From: Desulfobacterales bacterium
Lineage (GTDB): Bacteria; Desulfobacterota; Desulfobacteria; Desulfobacterales; DTYH01
NCBI GenBank assembly: GCA_012961955.1
Contig: DTYH01000128.1
Span: 1-39,619, forward strand
Direction: 5' to 3'
DNA length: 39,619 nt
Below the pieces are notes generated by a model. That model did not search any database. It saw nothing but the letters and a program-made list of their open reading frames with translations, and was not told where the DNA came from. The position numbers and the translations under genes are program-made. Below are positions 1 through 9,578 of the stretch, one piece after another (the first letter of the stretch is position 1; the number at the start of each line of letters is the position of its first letter).

Positions 1-609
1 AGGGGATGGGACCTTTTTTTCGCCATTTTTCACGGCTATTCCCCACTGCCAGTACTTAAAGAAGAATCTTCAAATGGTAAGCCGGTTTACCAGAAGGAGC
101 ACCCAAAGGTGCTCACGTTTAATGCAGGTTTTTCCACCACCTATAAAAAGTATGAATTCCACGGGGAGGGAATATTTCAGTACAGTTATGAGGGGAAAGA
201 TGACAACTATCTCGACTATGCCCTAGGCGGAATGTATAAGTTTTATGATTTAGCTCATAAGATTGGCCATGAACGTATCGATTTAATATTAGAATACGGA
301 GGGGAATACCTGGCATCCGAGCAGGACGCCCCTGACTATAAAAGAAGTTCAGAGGACTCACGTGCTGTTAGGAACAACGGTATCGGTCGAGTCAATTTTA
401 AGTACAATGAAGACCTGAAATGGCATTACGCAATCATTTACGAATTTCCCGAGGAGGGGTGGTCCCAGGAAATAGCGGTAGAATACAAGATAAGGGACGA
501 CCTGGTGATAAAGCTCGGAGCAGAATTATTTGACGGAAGGGAGAACACTTATTTTGAGCGATGGGAAGACAATGATCGCCTGATCTGTCAGTTTGAATAC
601 AGCTTTTAG
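1..609 (+). CDS. C-terminal part of an outer-membrane/beta-barrel-like protein, 5' truncated by window edge
   Basis: Frame 1 is open from base 1 to the stop at 607-609. Alternating hydrophobic/charged strands ending in an aromatic residue (..QFEYSF), as in outer-membrane proteins. Confidence 0.5.
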   Translation, partial: RGWDLFFAIFHGYSPLPVLKEESSNGKPVYQKEHPKVLTFNAGFSTTYKKYEFHGEGIFQYSYEGKDDNYLDYALGGMYKFYDLAHKIGHERIDLILEYGGEYLASEQDAPDYKRSSEDSRAVRNNGIGRVNFKYNEDLKWHYAIIYEFPEEGWSQEIAVEYKIRDDLVIKLGAELFDGRENTYFERWEDNDRLICQFEYSF

Positions 610-789
610 TCTAACATGCATCACCCTTAATTGGGGTCAACAGTTAGAAATCCTTCTTTCTTCATTTCACTTAGGAAGCTATTGTAGCTGGAAAAGGAGG
701 GCTTGGAGGAAACATCTAAGCAGAAAAAAGAGCCTCTATCCGTTCAAGGTCTCTGGTTACTGAAGCCCATGGCTTAATGCCTACGCTCT

Positions 790-838
790 GTAAAAAGTCT
801 AATTTTGCTCCCGAGGAGAGCAAAATTAGACTTTTTAC
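790..838. repeat. Perfect 21-bp-arm hairpin GTAAAAAGTCTAATTTTGCTC / GAGCAAAATTAGACTTTTTAC (dispersed hairpin family A)
   Basis: Arms 790-810 and 818-838, followed by ACGAAACCGTC. Related copies at ~1969-2034 and ~18662-18730. Confidence 0.85.
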
Positions 839-886
839 GAAACCGTCAATGTTAATTAATGCTTACTAAACTGAAAGGACTAGCTT

Positions 887-1657
887 ATGCCCAGCATTAC
901 CATAAACAAAAGAAGTATATACTATGAATCAGCCCCCAGGGTTCTCCGGGAGGATAGACCCAATTTGATATTGATCCATGGTGCAGGGGGAACCACATAT
1001 ACGTGGAGGTATCAGCTGGAGAGAATATCGGATTTGTGCAACGTTATCGCTATTGACCTTCCCGGTCATGGTAGGTCAGAAGGGCCCGGGGAAAAAGAGA
1101 TCGGGTCATATAGAGCCTGGGTTCAAAGATTGGTGAAGCAGTTGTCTCTAACGAATATAATCCTCGGAGGACATTCCATGGGAGGTGCAATCGTCCTTGA
1201 TTATGCCTTATCCAATCCTGAGGAGATAAAGGGATTAGTCCTTGTTGGGACAGGAGCACGGCTCAGGGTGCTACCGGAGATATTAGACAAGATATTGCGT
1301 GACTATTCTCAATTTGTTGAGATGATTGGCCAATATGCATTTTCTCCCCACACACCGCAAAGTATAAAGGATGAACATGCGGAGATGATGCTCAAAAACG
1401 ATCCTAGGACGGTTCATGGTAGCTTTATAGCATGTGACCGGTTTGACGTGATGACACGGCTGTCTGAGATAAAGATATCATCGCTGATCCTCTGTGGAGA
1501 GGACGACAGGCTGACCCCGTTGAAATATGCTAAGTATCTTGAACAGAACCTCGGAAGGGCAAAAATGGAGGCCATTCCAAAGGCAGGACACATGGTCATG
1601 TTTGAGCAGCCGGAAGAGTTTAACAGAAGAGTAAAGGCGTTTTTAACAGAGGAATAA
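887..1657 (+). CDS. Alpha/beta hydrolase
   Basis: LILIHGAGGTTYTWRYQ, GGHSMGGAIVLDYAL (nucleophile elbow GHSMGG), CGEDDRLTP and AGHMVMFEQPEEFN motifs. Confidence 0.9.
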   Translation: MPSITINKRSIYYESAPRVLREDRPNLILIHGAGGTTYTWRYQLERISDLCNVIAIDLPGHGRSEGPGEKEIGSYRAWVQRLVKQLSLTNIILGGHSMGGAIVLDYALSNPEEIKGLVLVGTGARLRVLPEILDKILRDYSQFVEMIGQYAFSPHTPQSIKDEHAEMMLKNDPRTVHGSFIACDRFDVMTRLSEIKISSLILCGEDDRLTPLKYAKYLEQNLGRAKMEAIPKAGHMVMFEQPEEFNRRVKAFLTEE

Positions 1658-1665
1658 TTAGCCTA

Positions 1666-1953
1666 CTATTTCTTGTTTTTGGATACGGAAACAGCCTTTA
1701 TCATATCATGGATACGTTTTTTTTCATACCAACGCTTAAAAAACCCTATTTGTCCTGACCTATAGGCTTGACCTATCCTTTCTTCCTGGAGTTTTAATCC
1801 TTCCGGTCCAGATATGGCCTCCTTTAGACAGTCCCTCACGTACAGGCATTCGAAACATGATTCCGGTATTTCCCGGACACCTCGCTCCCCCACAGGAAAG
1901 ATGGTGCTTAATCTGCCATAACAGTCCGGTCTATCTTTCTTACCCTTTTCCAT
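1666..1953 (-). CDS. Small cysteine-containing hypothetical protein
   Basis: 95-aa ORF with CYGRLSTIFPVGERGVREIPESCFECLYVRDCLKEA; directly follows the hydrolase in convergent orientation. Confidence 0.5.
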   Translation of the reverse strand: MEKGKKDRPDCYGRLSTIFPVGERGVREIPESCFECLYVRDCLKEAISGPEGLKLQEERIGQAYRSGQIGFFKRWYEKKRIHDMIKAVSVSKNKK

Positions 1954-1968
1954 ATTGAACCAATGGTG

Positions 1969-2034
1969 ATGGTTTCGTAAAGAGTCTAATTCTGCTCAAC
2001 GTCATTCGCAAAATGACTTTTTACCAAACCATCG
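1969..2034. repeat. Hairpin family A, imperfect copy
   Basis: GATGGTTTCGTAAAGAGTCTAATTCTGC ... GCAAAATGACTTTTTACCAAACCATC. Confidence 0.75.
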
Positions 2035-2103
2035 CTAGTAACCCTGATCGGAATCCCCGCCGAGGGGATGCATGTTCTATATTATCTCGAGATCCTAAGA
2101 AAT

Positions 2104-2553
2104 TTGTAACATTTTAGCATCTTGAAACAAGCCGGTTGCATCGGACCCAAGCTGAAGCTACGATACAGGATGCAAGATGAAGGATACATGATGCACTGGA
2201 TGGGAACACATTGTAAGTAAACTTCGTGCTTGCGCACGGGGTTTTTCTAACGGAGTACGTATGGTTATCCGCGCAACCCTTTTATGAGCCAGACCAAACG
2301 TAGGGTGGCATTTTATATGCCGCCGGAATTGCCGTGGATGTAAGATCTCCCTACAAATATTGTTAACTCACGAGGGTTATGGCTGTCTGCCCTGTATCGG
2401 GTTTTGCGTGTAGCCCATAATTATAATAACGACTTTTACCTGATACTACGTAGTCTTGCATCCTGCACCCTGTATCGCATAATTCAAGTATTCAGGTTCC
2501 CTTTCGATGCGGCCAGATTTGTTTCAAGAGGCTAAAGTGTTACAAAAATTTGG
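2104..2553. repeat. Non-coding inverted-repeat (MITE-like) element, copy 1
   Basis: Imperfect arms TTGTAACATTTTAGCATCTTGAAACAAGCCGG...ACGATACAGGATGCAAGATG versus CTTGCATCCTGCACCCTGTATCGCAT...TTTGTTTCAAGAGGCTAAAGTGTTAC. Second copy at 8889-9191. Confidence 0.7.
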
Positions 2554-2683
2554 GTTCTTCTCCGATTTAGTTGGTGACAAAGGATTCGGGGATTGGAGGA
2601 TTCAAGGGCATAAGTGTAATTATTCAATATTTCACTCAAGTACTTTAATCCTTGTATTTTACCAACTCATTAGGAGAAGAGCC

Positions 2684-3532
2684 CTACTCATTAATCCCCA
2701 AGATCCGTTTTATATTTTGTCCGCATATCTTAGAGCGTGTCTCTACTGAGATGCCAGACCTTTCCATTTCTATTAAATACCTCTGCGGCGGTATGAGAGG
2801 ATAGTCGCTTCCGAAGACTATCTTTTCTTCTCCACATATCTGAATAGCGATAGAATAGATATCTTCGCGATAAAGAAAGGGTGAAGCTGCAGTGTCGTAA
2901 TATACGTTTTTCAGAACATCCGGAGCCTCTTTCTTCAGAAGCTCGTAGAAGAGGAGGCCTCCCCCCCAGTGGGCTAAGATTACCGTAAGTGGTGATATAT
3001 TCTTCAGTAACATGTATATTTCTCTTAAATCCACATCTGACTTTCCAGGATATGTATGACCAACGGTTTCATTCGTATGGAGGAGCAGGGGTGCTCTTAG
3101 ATCTCTGCAAACCTCAACAATTGGGGCTATGGCCTCTGTCATCTGTTTTGCATCCATTCTTTCCAAGTAGAAGGCCAGCTCACCGACCCCTTTCATCCCT
3201 AGCTTAAGGCAACGTTCGATCTCTTTTTGGGCATCTTTTGCCTTAGGATGTACGCAGGCCAGCCCTATGATACGGCCTCGAAAACGGGCCATTGCCTCAA
3301 GGACATAGTCGTTCGCCCTCTTTGCCGTGGAGAGACTCTGCCAGGGAAACCCGGAGGTCACAGCTTGGTCCACGCGGTTTTCGTCCATAGCCTCGATAAG
3401 TTCCTCTGCTCCGACCATCGAGGCTTTTGGAGAATCGTAAAGCTTACGAAAGGCGGGCTCAAAAGAAAAGAACCGTGAGCGATCCTCACTGATAGAAGGG
3501 GGGAAGATATGGGTATGTGCATCTATAATCAT
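2684..3532 (-). CDS. Amidohydrolase (amidohydrolase family 2, metal-dependent hydrolase)
   Basis: MIIDAHTHIFPP, LLLHTNETVGH, VILAHWGGGLLFYELL, IVFGSDYPLIPP. Confidence 0.85.
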   Translation of the reverse strand: MIIDAHTHIFPPSISEDRSRFFSFEPAFRKLYDSPKASMVGAEELIEAMDENRVDQAVTSGFPWQSLSTAKRANDYVLEAMARFRGRIIGLACVHPKAKDAQKEIERCLKLGMKGVGELAFYLERMDAKQMTEAIAPIVEVCRDLRAPLLLHTNETVGHTYPGKSDVDLREIYMLLKNISPLTVILAHWGGGLLFYELLKKEAPDVLKNVYYDTAASPFLYREDIYSIAIQICGEEKIVFGSDYPLIPPQRYLIEMERSGISVETRSKICGQNIKRILGINE

Positions 3533-3560
3533 CTAAAAGGAGTAGCATAAGGATATGGAC

Positions 3561-4295
3561 CTATTTACCACCGAAAATTCCAGTCATGGCCATACGCCTT
3601 CTCACAAAAGCAAGCTGCATCTGAAGAGGAAGCTCCTGGGGACAATTATCATCGCATGCCATAAGACCCATACAACCAAAGACCCCTTCATCTGTGCCTA
3701 TTACCTCGAAAAAGTTCTGATCAGACCTTTTATCACGAGGGTCCACCATAAACCTGGCTATCTTGTTCAGGCCTGCTGCTCCTAAGAAATCGTCCCGAAT
3801 GTTGGCGGTAGCGCAACCAGCTACACAGCAACCGCATTCAATACATCTTTCTGCCTCATATATCTTCAGAGCTGTTTCATTGTCCATCCTCTCTTCGATT
3901 GCCTTGGGATCAAATGTTTTATCTGTGTGTATCCAGGCTTGTGTCTTGAGATTAAGGTGGCGAAACCACGTCCCCGTGTCCACCGATAGATCCCCTATCA
4001 GTTTAAATACGGGAAGGGGCAAAAGTTTAATGTGAGAAGGAAGGGTCTTGGTTAATGTCTTACAGGCCAGACGTGGCCGTCCATTTACTAACATGGCACA
4101 TGATCCACAGATCGCAGCCCGACAGACAAAATCGAACATAAGGGAGGGATCCTGCTCCTCCCGGATCGTGTTTAAGGCCACGAATAGGGTCATGTTAGGG
4201 ACCTCTTTCACGGTGTAAGTCTCCATATATGGTTTAATATCAGGGGTTTGAGGGTTGAATCTAAAGACTTCAATGGTTAGGGTTCGTCTTATCAT
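3561..4295 (-). CDS. sdhB: Fumarate reductase/succinate dehydrogenase iron-sulfur subunit
   Basis: CRAAICGSCAMLVNGRPRLACKT, CIECGCCVAGCATANIRDD and CMGLMACDDNCP cysteine motifs; adjacent to the flavoprotein subunit. Confidence 0.93.
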   Translation of the reverse strand: MIRRTLTIEVFRFNPQTPDIKPYMETYTVKEVPNMTLFVALNTIREEQDPSLMFDFVCRAAICGSCAMLVNGRPRLACKTLTKTLPSHIKLLPLPVFKLIGDLSVDTGTWFRHLNLKTQAWIHTDKTFDPKAIEERMDNETALKIYEAERCIECGCCVAGCATANIRDDFLGAAGLNKIARFMVDPRDKRSDQNFFEVIGTDEGVFGCMGLMACDDNCPQELPLQMQLAFVRRRMAMTGIFGGK

Positions 4296-4301
4296 ACTCT
4301 T

Positions 4302-6125
4302 CTACTCCTTGGACTTACCTGATTGGGATGCTTCTCCGTATCCTCTATCACCTGGCGGAAGTTCAGTAATGGTTACCGGTTCATAACTTAGCTCAGGCAA
4401 TTCGTTCCCCTCAGGCCATGTAGCCAGCGTACGCTTCAGCCAATTTACGTCATCGCGCTGAGGATAGTCTTCTCTCGCGTGGCTGCCCCTGCTTTCTGTT
4501 CGCATCAGGGCCCCGTAAGCAATACTCAAGGCCAGCCTGATCATGCCAGGAAGTCGTAAGGCACTTGCCAACTCAGGGTTGGCCCCCTTGCCGCTGGAGC
4601 GAAGGGAGATGTTTTGAGATCGTTTGAGTAGATCCTGAAGGGTGTGCACCGCCTCTTCCAGATCCTTCCCGTTTCTGAAGATACCCACCTTTTCCATAAG
4701 AGTCTCTTCCATCTTACGGCGCAACTCATAGACGTTTTCACCATTGTTACTTGCCTTAATAAGTTTGTCTATCCTCTCCTGCTGTTTTTTCATATGGTCT
4801 TGAACAAGTCTCTGAGGGAGGACAAATTCTGTTCCTTCTGTATATTCGGCCACCTTTTCGCCCACGATCAATCCCATGACAATGGTTTCTGCCAAGGAGT
4901 TTCCTCCCAGGCGATTGAAGCCATGAAGGTCCCAGCAACTTGCCTCTCCTGCCGCAAAGAGGCCTTTTAGTCCGTACGCATGCCCGTCAATATTGGTCCG
5001 AATTCCGCCCATGCTATAATGCTGGGTAGGCCGAACAGGGATAAGTTCTTTGACCGGATCGATACCGGCAAAATTCTTACATATATTATCAATCTCGCGC
5101 AAATTTGTGTGAATATGTTTGGCTCCAAGATGGCGAATATCCAGCCAGAGGTGGGTCCCCATATCAGTTTCCACGCCAAACCCTTTTCTCATATGCTGAA
5201 TCATGCACCTGGAGACAACGTCTCTGGATGCCAATTCCTTTTTAACCGGTTCGTAATCGGGCATAAACCGATGCTCGTTTTTGTCTAACAGATACCCTCC
5301 ATCCCCCCTAGCTCCTTCGGTTATAAGGATCCAGACAGGAAAGAGACCTGTCGGGTGGAACTGTACAGCTTCCATGTTTCCGAGGGGGACTACCCCTGTA
5401 TCCTGGGCTATGGCCATACCTGTTCCTTCATTGATTACTGCATTGGTGGATATCCCATATATACGACCGTAGCCTCCTGTAGCTATCACAGTAGCCTTCG
5501 AAACGTAAGCCCTGAGCTCACCTGTTCTTAAGTCCCTTGCAACAGCTCCATAACACCTTTCTCCATCGTGGATCAACGCCATCGCTTCTATGCGGTCGTG
5601 GACAGTAACGCCTAGCTTAACCACGATGCTATCCATGGTATATTGGACACTATGTCCGGTACCATCTGACGTGTAACATGTCCTCCATTTAGCGGTTCCC
5701 CCAAAGGCACGGGCGGTAATCAGCCCCTCCTTTTCCTTCAATTCCTCAATTATACTGCCGTCAGGGAGCTTTCTTTTTCCTGCTACCACTCGATTCCATG
5801 GCACACCCCAGAACGCGAGCTGCCTGATTGCTATTGGAGCAACGTTAACAAAGAGTCGTGCCACGTCCTGCTCACAGCCCCAGTCAGAACCTTTTACTGT
5901 ATCCTCAAAGTGTATATCGGGATTGTCCCCTAGGCCCTTGGCACAATTCCCTAAGGAGGCCTGCATGCCCCCCTGGGCTGCGGTGCTGTGGGATCGGCGT
6001 GGCGGGACCAGGCTTAGTATTGTTACGTCACAGCCGAAAGAGGCAGCCTCCACAGCGGCCCTTTCACCCGCTAGACCCGCTCCTATGACGAGGACATCAG
6101 TTAGATGAATATTAAACAAGCTCAT
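4302..6125 (-). CDS. sdhA: Fumarate reductase/succinate dehydrogenase flavoprotein subunit
   Basis: DVLVIGAGLAGERAAVEAA, RRSHSTAAQGGMQASL, QFHPTGLFP, GLFAAGEASCWDLHGFNRLGGNSLAE. Confidence 0.95.
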   Translation of the reverse strand: MSLFNIHLTDVLVIGAGLAGERAAVEAASFGCDVTILSLVPPRRSHSTAAQGGMQASLGNCAKGLGDNPDIHFEDTVKGSDWGCEQDVARLFVNVAPIAIRQLAFWGVPWNRVVAGKRKLPDGSIIEELKEKEGLITARAFGGTAKWRTCYTSDGTGHSVQYTMDSIVVKLGVTVHDRIEAMALIHDGERCYGAVARDLRTGELRAYVSKATVIATGGYGRIYGISTNAVINEGTGMAIAQDTGVVPLGNMEAVQFHPTGLFPVWILITEGARGDGGYLLDKNEHRFMPDYEPVKKELASRDVVSRCMIQHMRKGFGVETDMGTHLWLDIRHLGAKHIHTNLREIDNICKNFAGIDPVKELIPVRPTQHYSMGGIRTNIDGHAYGLKGLFAAGEASCWDLHGFNRLGGNSLAETIVMGLIVGEKVAEYTEGTEFVLPQRLVQDHMKKQQERIDKLIKASNNGENVYELRRKMEETLMEKVGIFRNGKDLEEAVHTLQDLLKRSQNISLRSSGKGANPELASALRLPGMIRLALSIAYGALMRTESRGSHAREDYPQRDDVNWLKRTLATWPEGNELPELSYEPVTITELPPGDRGYGEASQSGKSKE

Positions 6126-6769
6126 GGAGCACCTCCTGCTTTGATCACGAACCGGAAGATCAACAAAGCTGCCAAGCCGAGGATCACTATGCTACAAGTG
6201 ATTACAGTCAGCACTTTACCCACTTTCTGACGATGAATCCAGCCCCACTTTACGGCTATGCGGTATATCCCGATACCTGCGTGGTACTCACATACCACAA
6301 GAAAAAGCATGTAGAACCAGAAGAAGGTTTCTTGAACCCTACCTGCGCTGATCTGAGCATTGATTGGCCAGCCTGAAAGTATGGCCCATATGTGAATACT
6401 GGCCAGGATTAGAATAGAGATACCTGTTACTACCTGAAAGACCCAGGTCCAGGTGTCCTTTTGGCTGAGACGACGTGCGTGCCTCCAGATAATTAGCTGA
6501 TCTTGCAAGTTGGCCGGGATCTTTCGTCCTGCAACTAACATATGCAACAATATGACGATTATGACCATAAAAATGCCAACATACGAGATATACGTGGCAT
6601 CGAGTATAGCAGGAACCTTGTTAAATATTTTTGTACCAAATATAATAGTAGCCACAAAAAGCATGTGGGTCCACAGAAAACCAACAAGAAAAAGGCCGCT
6701 TAGAAATTCGGCAACATCGAGATAGGCATCAAGCCTTTGATTCCTTCCTATTAACTTTTGTAGTAACAA
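6122..6769 (-). CDS. sdhC: Fumarate reductase/succinate dehydrogenase cytochrome b subunit (single large subunit)
   Basis: 215 aa, about five TM segments with conserved His in hydrophobic segments (LWTHMLF, ILLHMLVAG, ASIHIWA, CEYHAGIGIYR). Its end overlaps the sdhA start (4-nt overlap). Confidence 0.88.
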   Translation of the reverse strand: MLLQKLIGRNQRLDAYLDVAEFLSGLFLVGFLWTHMLFVATIIFGTKIFNKVPAILDATYISYVGIFMVIIVILLHMLVAGRKIPANLQDQLIIWRHARRLSQKDTWTWVFQVVTGISILILASIHIWAILSGWPINAQISAGRVQETFFWFYMLFLVVCEYHAGIGIYRIAVKWGWIHRQKVGKVLTVITCSIVILGLAALLIFRFVIKAGGAP

Positions 6770-6796
6770 TTTGATAATCTCCTTTTTTGACCATTA

Positions 6797-7351
6797 CTAT
6801 ATTCTAAACCGTTCTTTTCCCTGTTCGTAAAGATCGTTTCCCATGGTATCATTCACAACAATAACCGGAAGGTCCACCACCTTGAAGCGCCAGATGGCCT
6901 CTGGCCCCAGATCTTCGTAGGCAATAATTCCTGCCTCCCTTATTGACTGGGATATGAGTGCCCCTGCGCCTCCTGTGGCGCCAAAATAGACCGCCTTGTG
7001 TTTAACCATTGCCTCTACCACCTCCTTTGACCTCTTCCCCTTACCTATCATCCCTCTGATTCCGTGAGCAATCAAGGTAGGAGCATAAGGGTCCATCCTA
7101 TAGCTAGTAGTAGGCCCTGCTGCACCAATCGGCCGTCCTGGGGGGGCTGGCGATGGACCAACGTAATATATAACCTGTCCCTCTAGTCCGATGGGGAGGG
7201 ACTCATTCTTTTCGATCAAGTCAATGAGCCGCTTGTGTGCCGCATCCCTGGCGGTATAGACAATCCCGCTTAGAAGCACCTTGTCTCCTATGCGAAGTTT
7301 AACGACATCTTCTTCCTTTAAAGGGGTTTCTAATCGATATATATTACCCAT
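6797..7351 (-). CDS. Class I fumarate hydratase, beta (C-terminal) subunit
   Basis: LRIGDKVLLSGIVYTARDAAHKRL, GPTTSYRMDPYAPTLIAHGIRGMIGKG, YFGATGGAGALIS. Confidence 0.92.
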   Translation of the reverse strand: MGNIYRLETPLKEEDVVKLRIGDKVLLSGIVYTARDAAHKRLIDLIEKNESLPIGLEGQVIYYVGPSPAPPGRPIGAAGPTTSYRMDPYAPTLIAHGIRGMIGKGKRSKEVVEAMVKHKAVYFGATGGAGALISQSIREAGIIAYEDLGPEAIWRFKVVDLPVIVVNDTMGNDLYEQGKERFRI

Positions 7352-7366
7352 AATACCTCTTCTTCG

Positions 7367-8206
7367 TTAAAGTACAGCGACTTTGTGCCTGTTCGCATGA
7401 CACTGAACATTGATGGCCACTGGGAGGCTGGCAATATGGCAAGGCAGGATATGGATGTGAACCGAGAGACTGGTTATTCTTCCTCCTAAACCCTGCGGCC
7501 CAATACCGAGCCTATTGATTTCTTCCAGCCACTCTCTTTCGAGACGATCTATCTCTGGATCAGGATTGGGCTCTCCAACCGGGCGCAATAGAGCTTTTTT
7601 TGCCTGCAGGGCTGCCTGTTCGAAAGTGCCTCCGATTCCCACCCCGATGATAGTAGGAGGGCAGGGGTTGGGGCCGGCCTCCCTGACGGTCTCTAAGACC
7701 TTCTCTTTTACGCCTTTAATACCCATTGCTGGCGAAAGCATATAGATCCTGCTCATATTTTCGCTGCCCCCCCCTTTAGGGACAGCAATGATCTTTACCT
7801 GTTCTCCGGGCACCACATCGATATATATAACTGCAGGGGTATTGTCTCCGGTGTTCTTTCGCGTAAAAGGATGACACGCCGATTTCCTGAGGTATCCTTC
7901 CCTGTATCCCTGTCGTACACCCTCTTCTATGGCATCCTTAAGCCCGCCGCCTACCACATGAACGTCTTGCCCCAACTCCACAAAGACGACAGCCAGCCCC
8001 GTATCCTGGCAGATAGGAACCTTTGTTTCTTTGGCGAGACGTGCATTTTCCATAAGCTGGTTAAGTATATCCTGGCCTACCGGAGACTCCTCCTTTGCTA
8101 ATGCCGATTTAAACGCATCTAGCATGTCCTGTCCCAACTCGGTATTCGCCTCTATAAACAGACGCTTTACCGTACTGATAATTTCCTGGCAATGAATATC
8201 TTTCAT
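7367..8206 (-). CDS. Class I fumarate hydratase, alpha (N-terminal) subunit
   Basis: VPICQDTGLAVVFVELGQDV, NTGDNTPAVIYIDVVPG, PKGGGSENMSRIYML, GIGIGGTFEQAALQAKKALLR-like. Confidence 0.93.
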   Translation of the reverse strand: MKDIHCQEIISTVKRLFIEANTELGQDMLDAFKSALAKEESPVGQDILNQLMENARLAKETKVPICQDTGLAVVFVELGQDVHVVGGGLKDAIEEGVRQGYREGYLRKSACHPFTRKNTGDNTPAVIYIDVVPGEQVKIIAVPKGGGSENMSRIYMLSPAMGIKGVKEKVLETVREAGPNPCPPTIIGVGIGGTFEQAALQAKKALLRPVGEPNPDPEIDRLEREWLEEINRLGIGPQGLGGRITSLSVHIHILPCHIASLPVAINVQCHANRHKVAVL

Positions 8207-8474
8207 AGTCTTTCCTGGATTCTATTTGGGTAAATGAAAAGATTTTTGCTAACAAATATTTTACAGCCTGTCAATAATTTTTCGCAAATTTTTTAAGTAT
8301 TGCCCGAACAAAACGACTGGTGCTTATTTAGCCGTTTCTTTTATTAGCGTAATGGTTTAGCGGAGTAAGAGTTTCATTACATTCCAGCATCCCCGCTGTC
8401 AACTCACTGGAAAAAATAAAGGTTGGAAACGTCGGGGTGTAAAGAAGAGGTTTTGCCCCATCAACACTTACGAA

Positions 8475-8705
8475 CCCAAGTTTCGCACCCCCTAAACAAA
8501 AGGGTATATTATAAATGTCGATCCCGGGCTTATTGATGAAATGGAACTTGTAAAATGGATTTCCTTGATGGTCTGAAAAAACTGCTTAAAGTGGTTCGCA
8601 CAATGGCCTTTCTCAAGACCATCAAGGTCTCAAATGAGTCATATTTTTTTTACAAAAGCATTTGTGGAAAAACGGCGTGTTCCATATTAAGATGCGAAAC
8701 TTGAG
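8475..8705. repeat. Small inverted-repeat element (MITE-like), ~230 bp
   Basis: Outer arms CCCAAGTTTCGCACC / GATGCGAAACTTGAG; nested 12-bp arms CCTTGATGGTCT (8563-8574) / AGACCATCAAGG (8616-8627). Confidence 0.6.
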
Positions 8706-8888
8706 CTACGGTTTGCGCCCTTAGGAGGCCACACCGTTTATTGCGGGGTGATATGAGATATGGGCGATGTATCCTGGTCGCTAGCCCTTCTAATTTGGCT
8801 TGCTTCGGTGGTTGCGGTCTCTCCGTTTCAAATCAAGAGACGGTTTAGGGGTTGCATTAATCTCCCGCCCATTATATATAAGCTTTTC

Positions 8889-9191
8889 TGTAAGATTTTA
8901 GTATTTATGAAAGAAGCTGGTTACATCAGACTAGAGCTGAGCTTACGATACAGATATAAAATACAGGATGAAAGATACAAGCTTGTAGCGATTTCGGCGG
9001 CACATAAAATGCCACCCTACCATATTTCTGGAAAAACGACTATCACAAATTTTTTGTGGAACACTATGTCTACGCGGAATATGCTCCGCCCAGTTCATTA
9101 TGTATCCTGCATCTTCCGTCCTGTATCGTACATCCGGTATCCGAGTTGTCATTTGATATGGGCGGGTTTGTTTCAAGAGGTAAAGTCTTAC
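8889..9191. repeat. Non-coding inverted-repeat (MITE-like) element, copy 2
   Basis: Left arm TGTAAGATTTTAGTATTTATGAAAGAAGCTGGTTACATC and right arm GTATCCTGCATCTTCCGTCCTGTATCGTAC...TTTGTTTCAAGAGGTAAAGTCTTAC, matching the 2104-2553 element. Confidence 0.7.
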
Positions 9192-9301
9192 CTTTTTTAT
9201 TTCTATCCTTCATGGGCAGAAACCCGCTCATAGCGTTAACCATGGCAGACATTGCCAAGAATTCAAAGTAACCGCTCATTGGGTTCAGGGTCAAAAGCCT
9301 A

Positions 9302-9480
9302 ATACTGAGCGCGTAGCGAAGTATCTCGTAAGCGAATCATCTGAAGAGATTCTTCACTCCGCCTTGGTCTGTTCAGTCCGTTCAGAATGACGGCGGAAGG
9401 CACAGCAACACAGAAAAAAACCTCATCGGTGGTCAGTGTCGGGCCTCGGTGCAGGTTAACCGACCACCGACAGTGTCTGT
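9302..9480. repeat. Dispersed repeat family B, copy 1
   Basis: ATACTGAGCG..GTAGC..GAGATTCTTCACTCCGC..GTTCAGAAT..TCATCGGTGG..TTAACCGACCAC..GTCTG; matching copy at ~35613-35771. Confidence 0.7.
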
Positions 9481-9578
9481 GATTTAACCCCCGTCCTTCT
9501 CCTGGCGCTTTCCTAACGGGGCAAATGTGAATATATTGGCTTACTTACGGTATAACCCATAACCTAAAGGAATGAGCA

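Noticed and set aside
8760-9294. Overlapping ORFs on both strands (8760-9233, 8943-9176, 9070-9294)
   Set aside because: They lie on the inverted-repeat element; no domain-like pattern.
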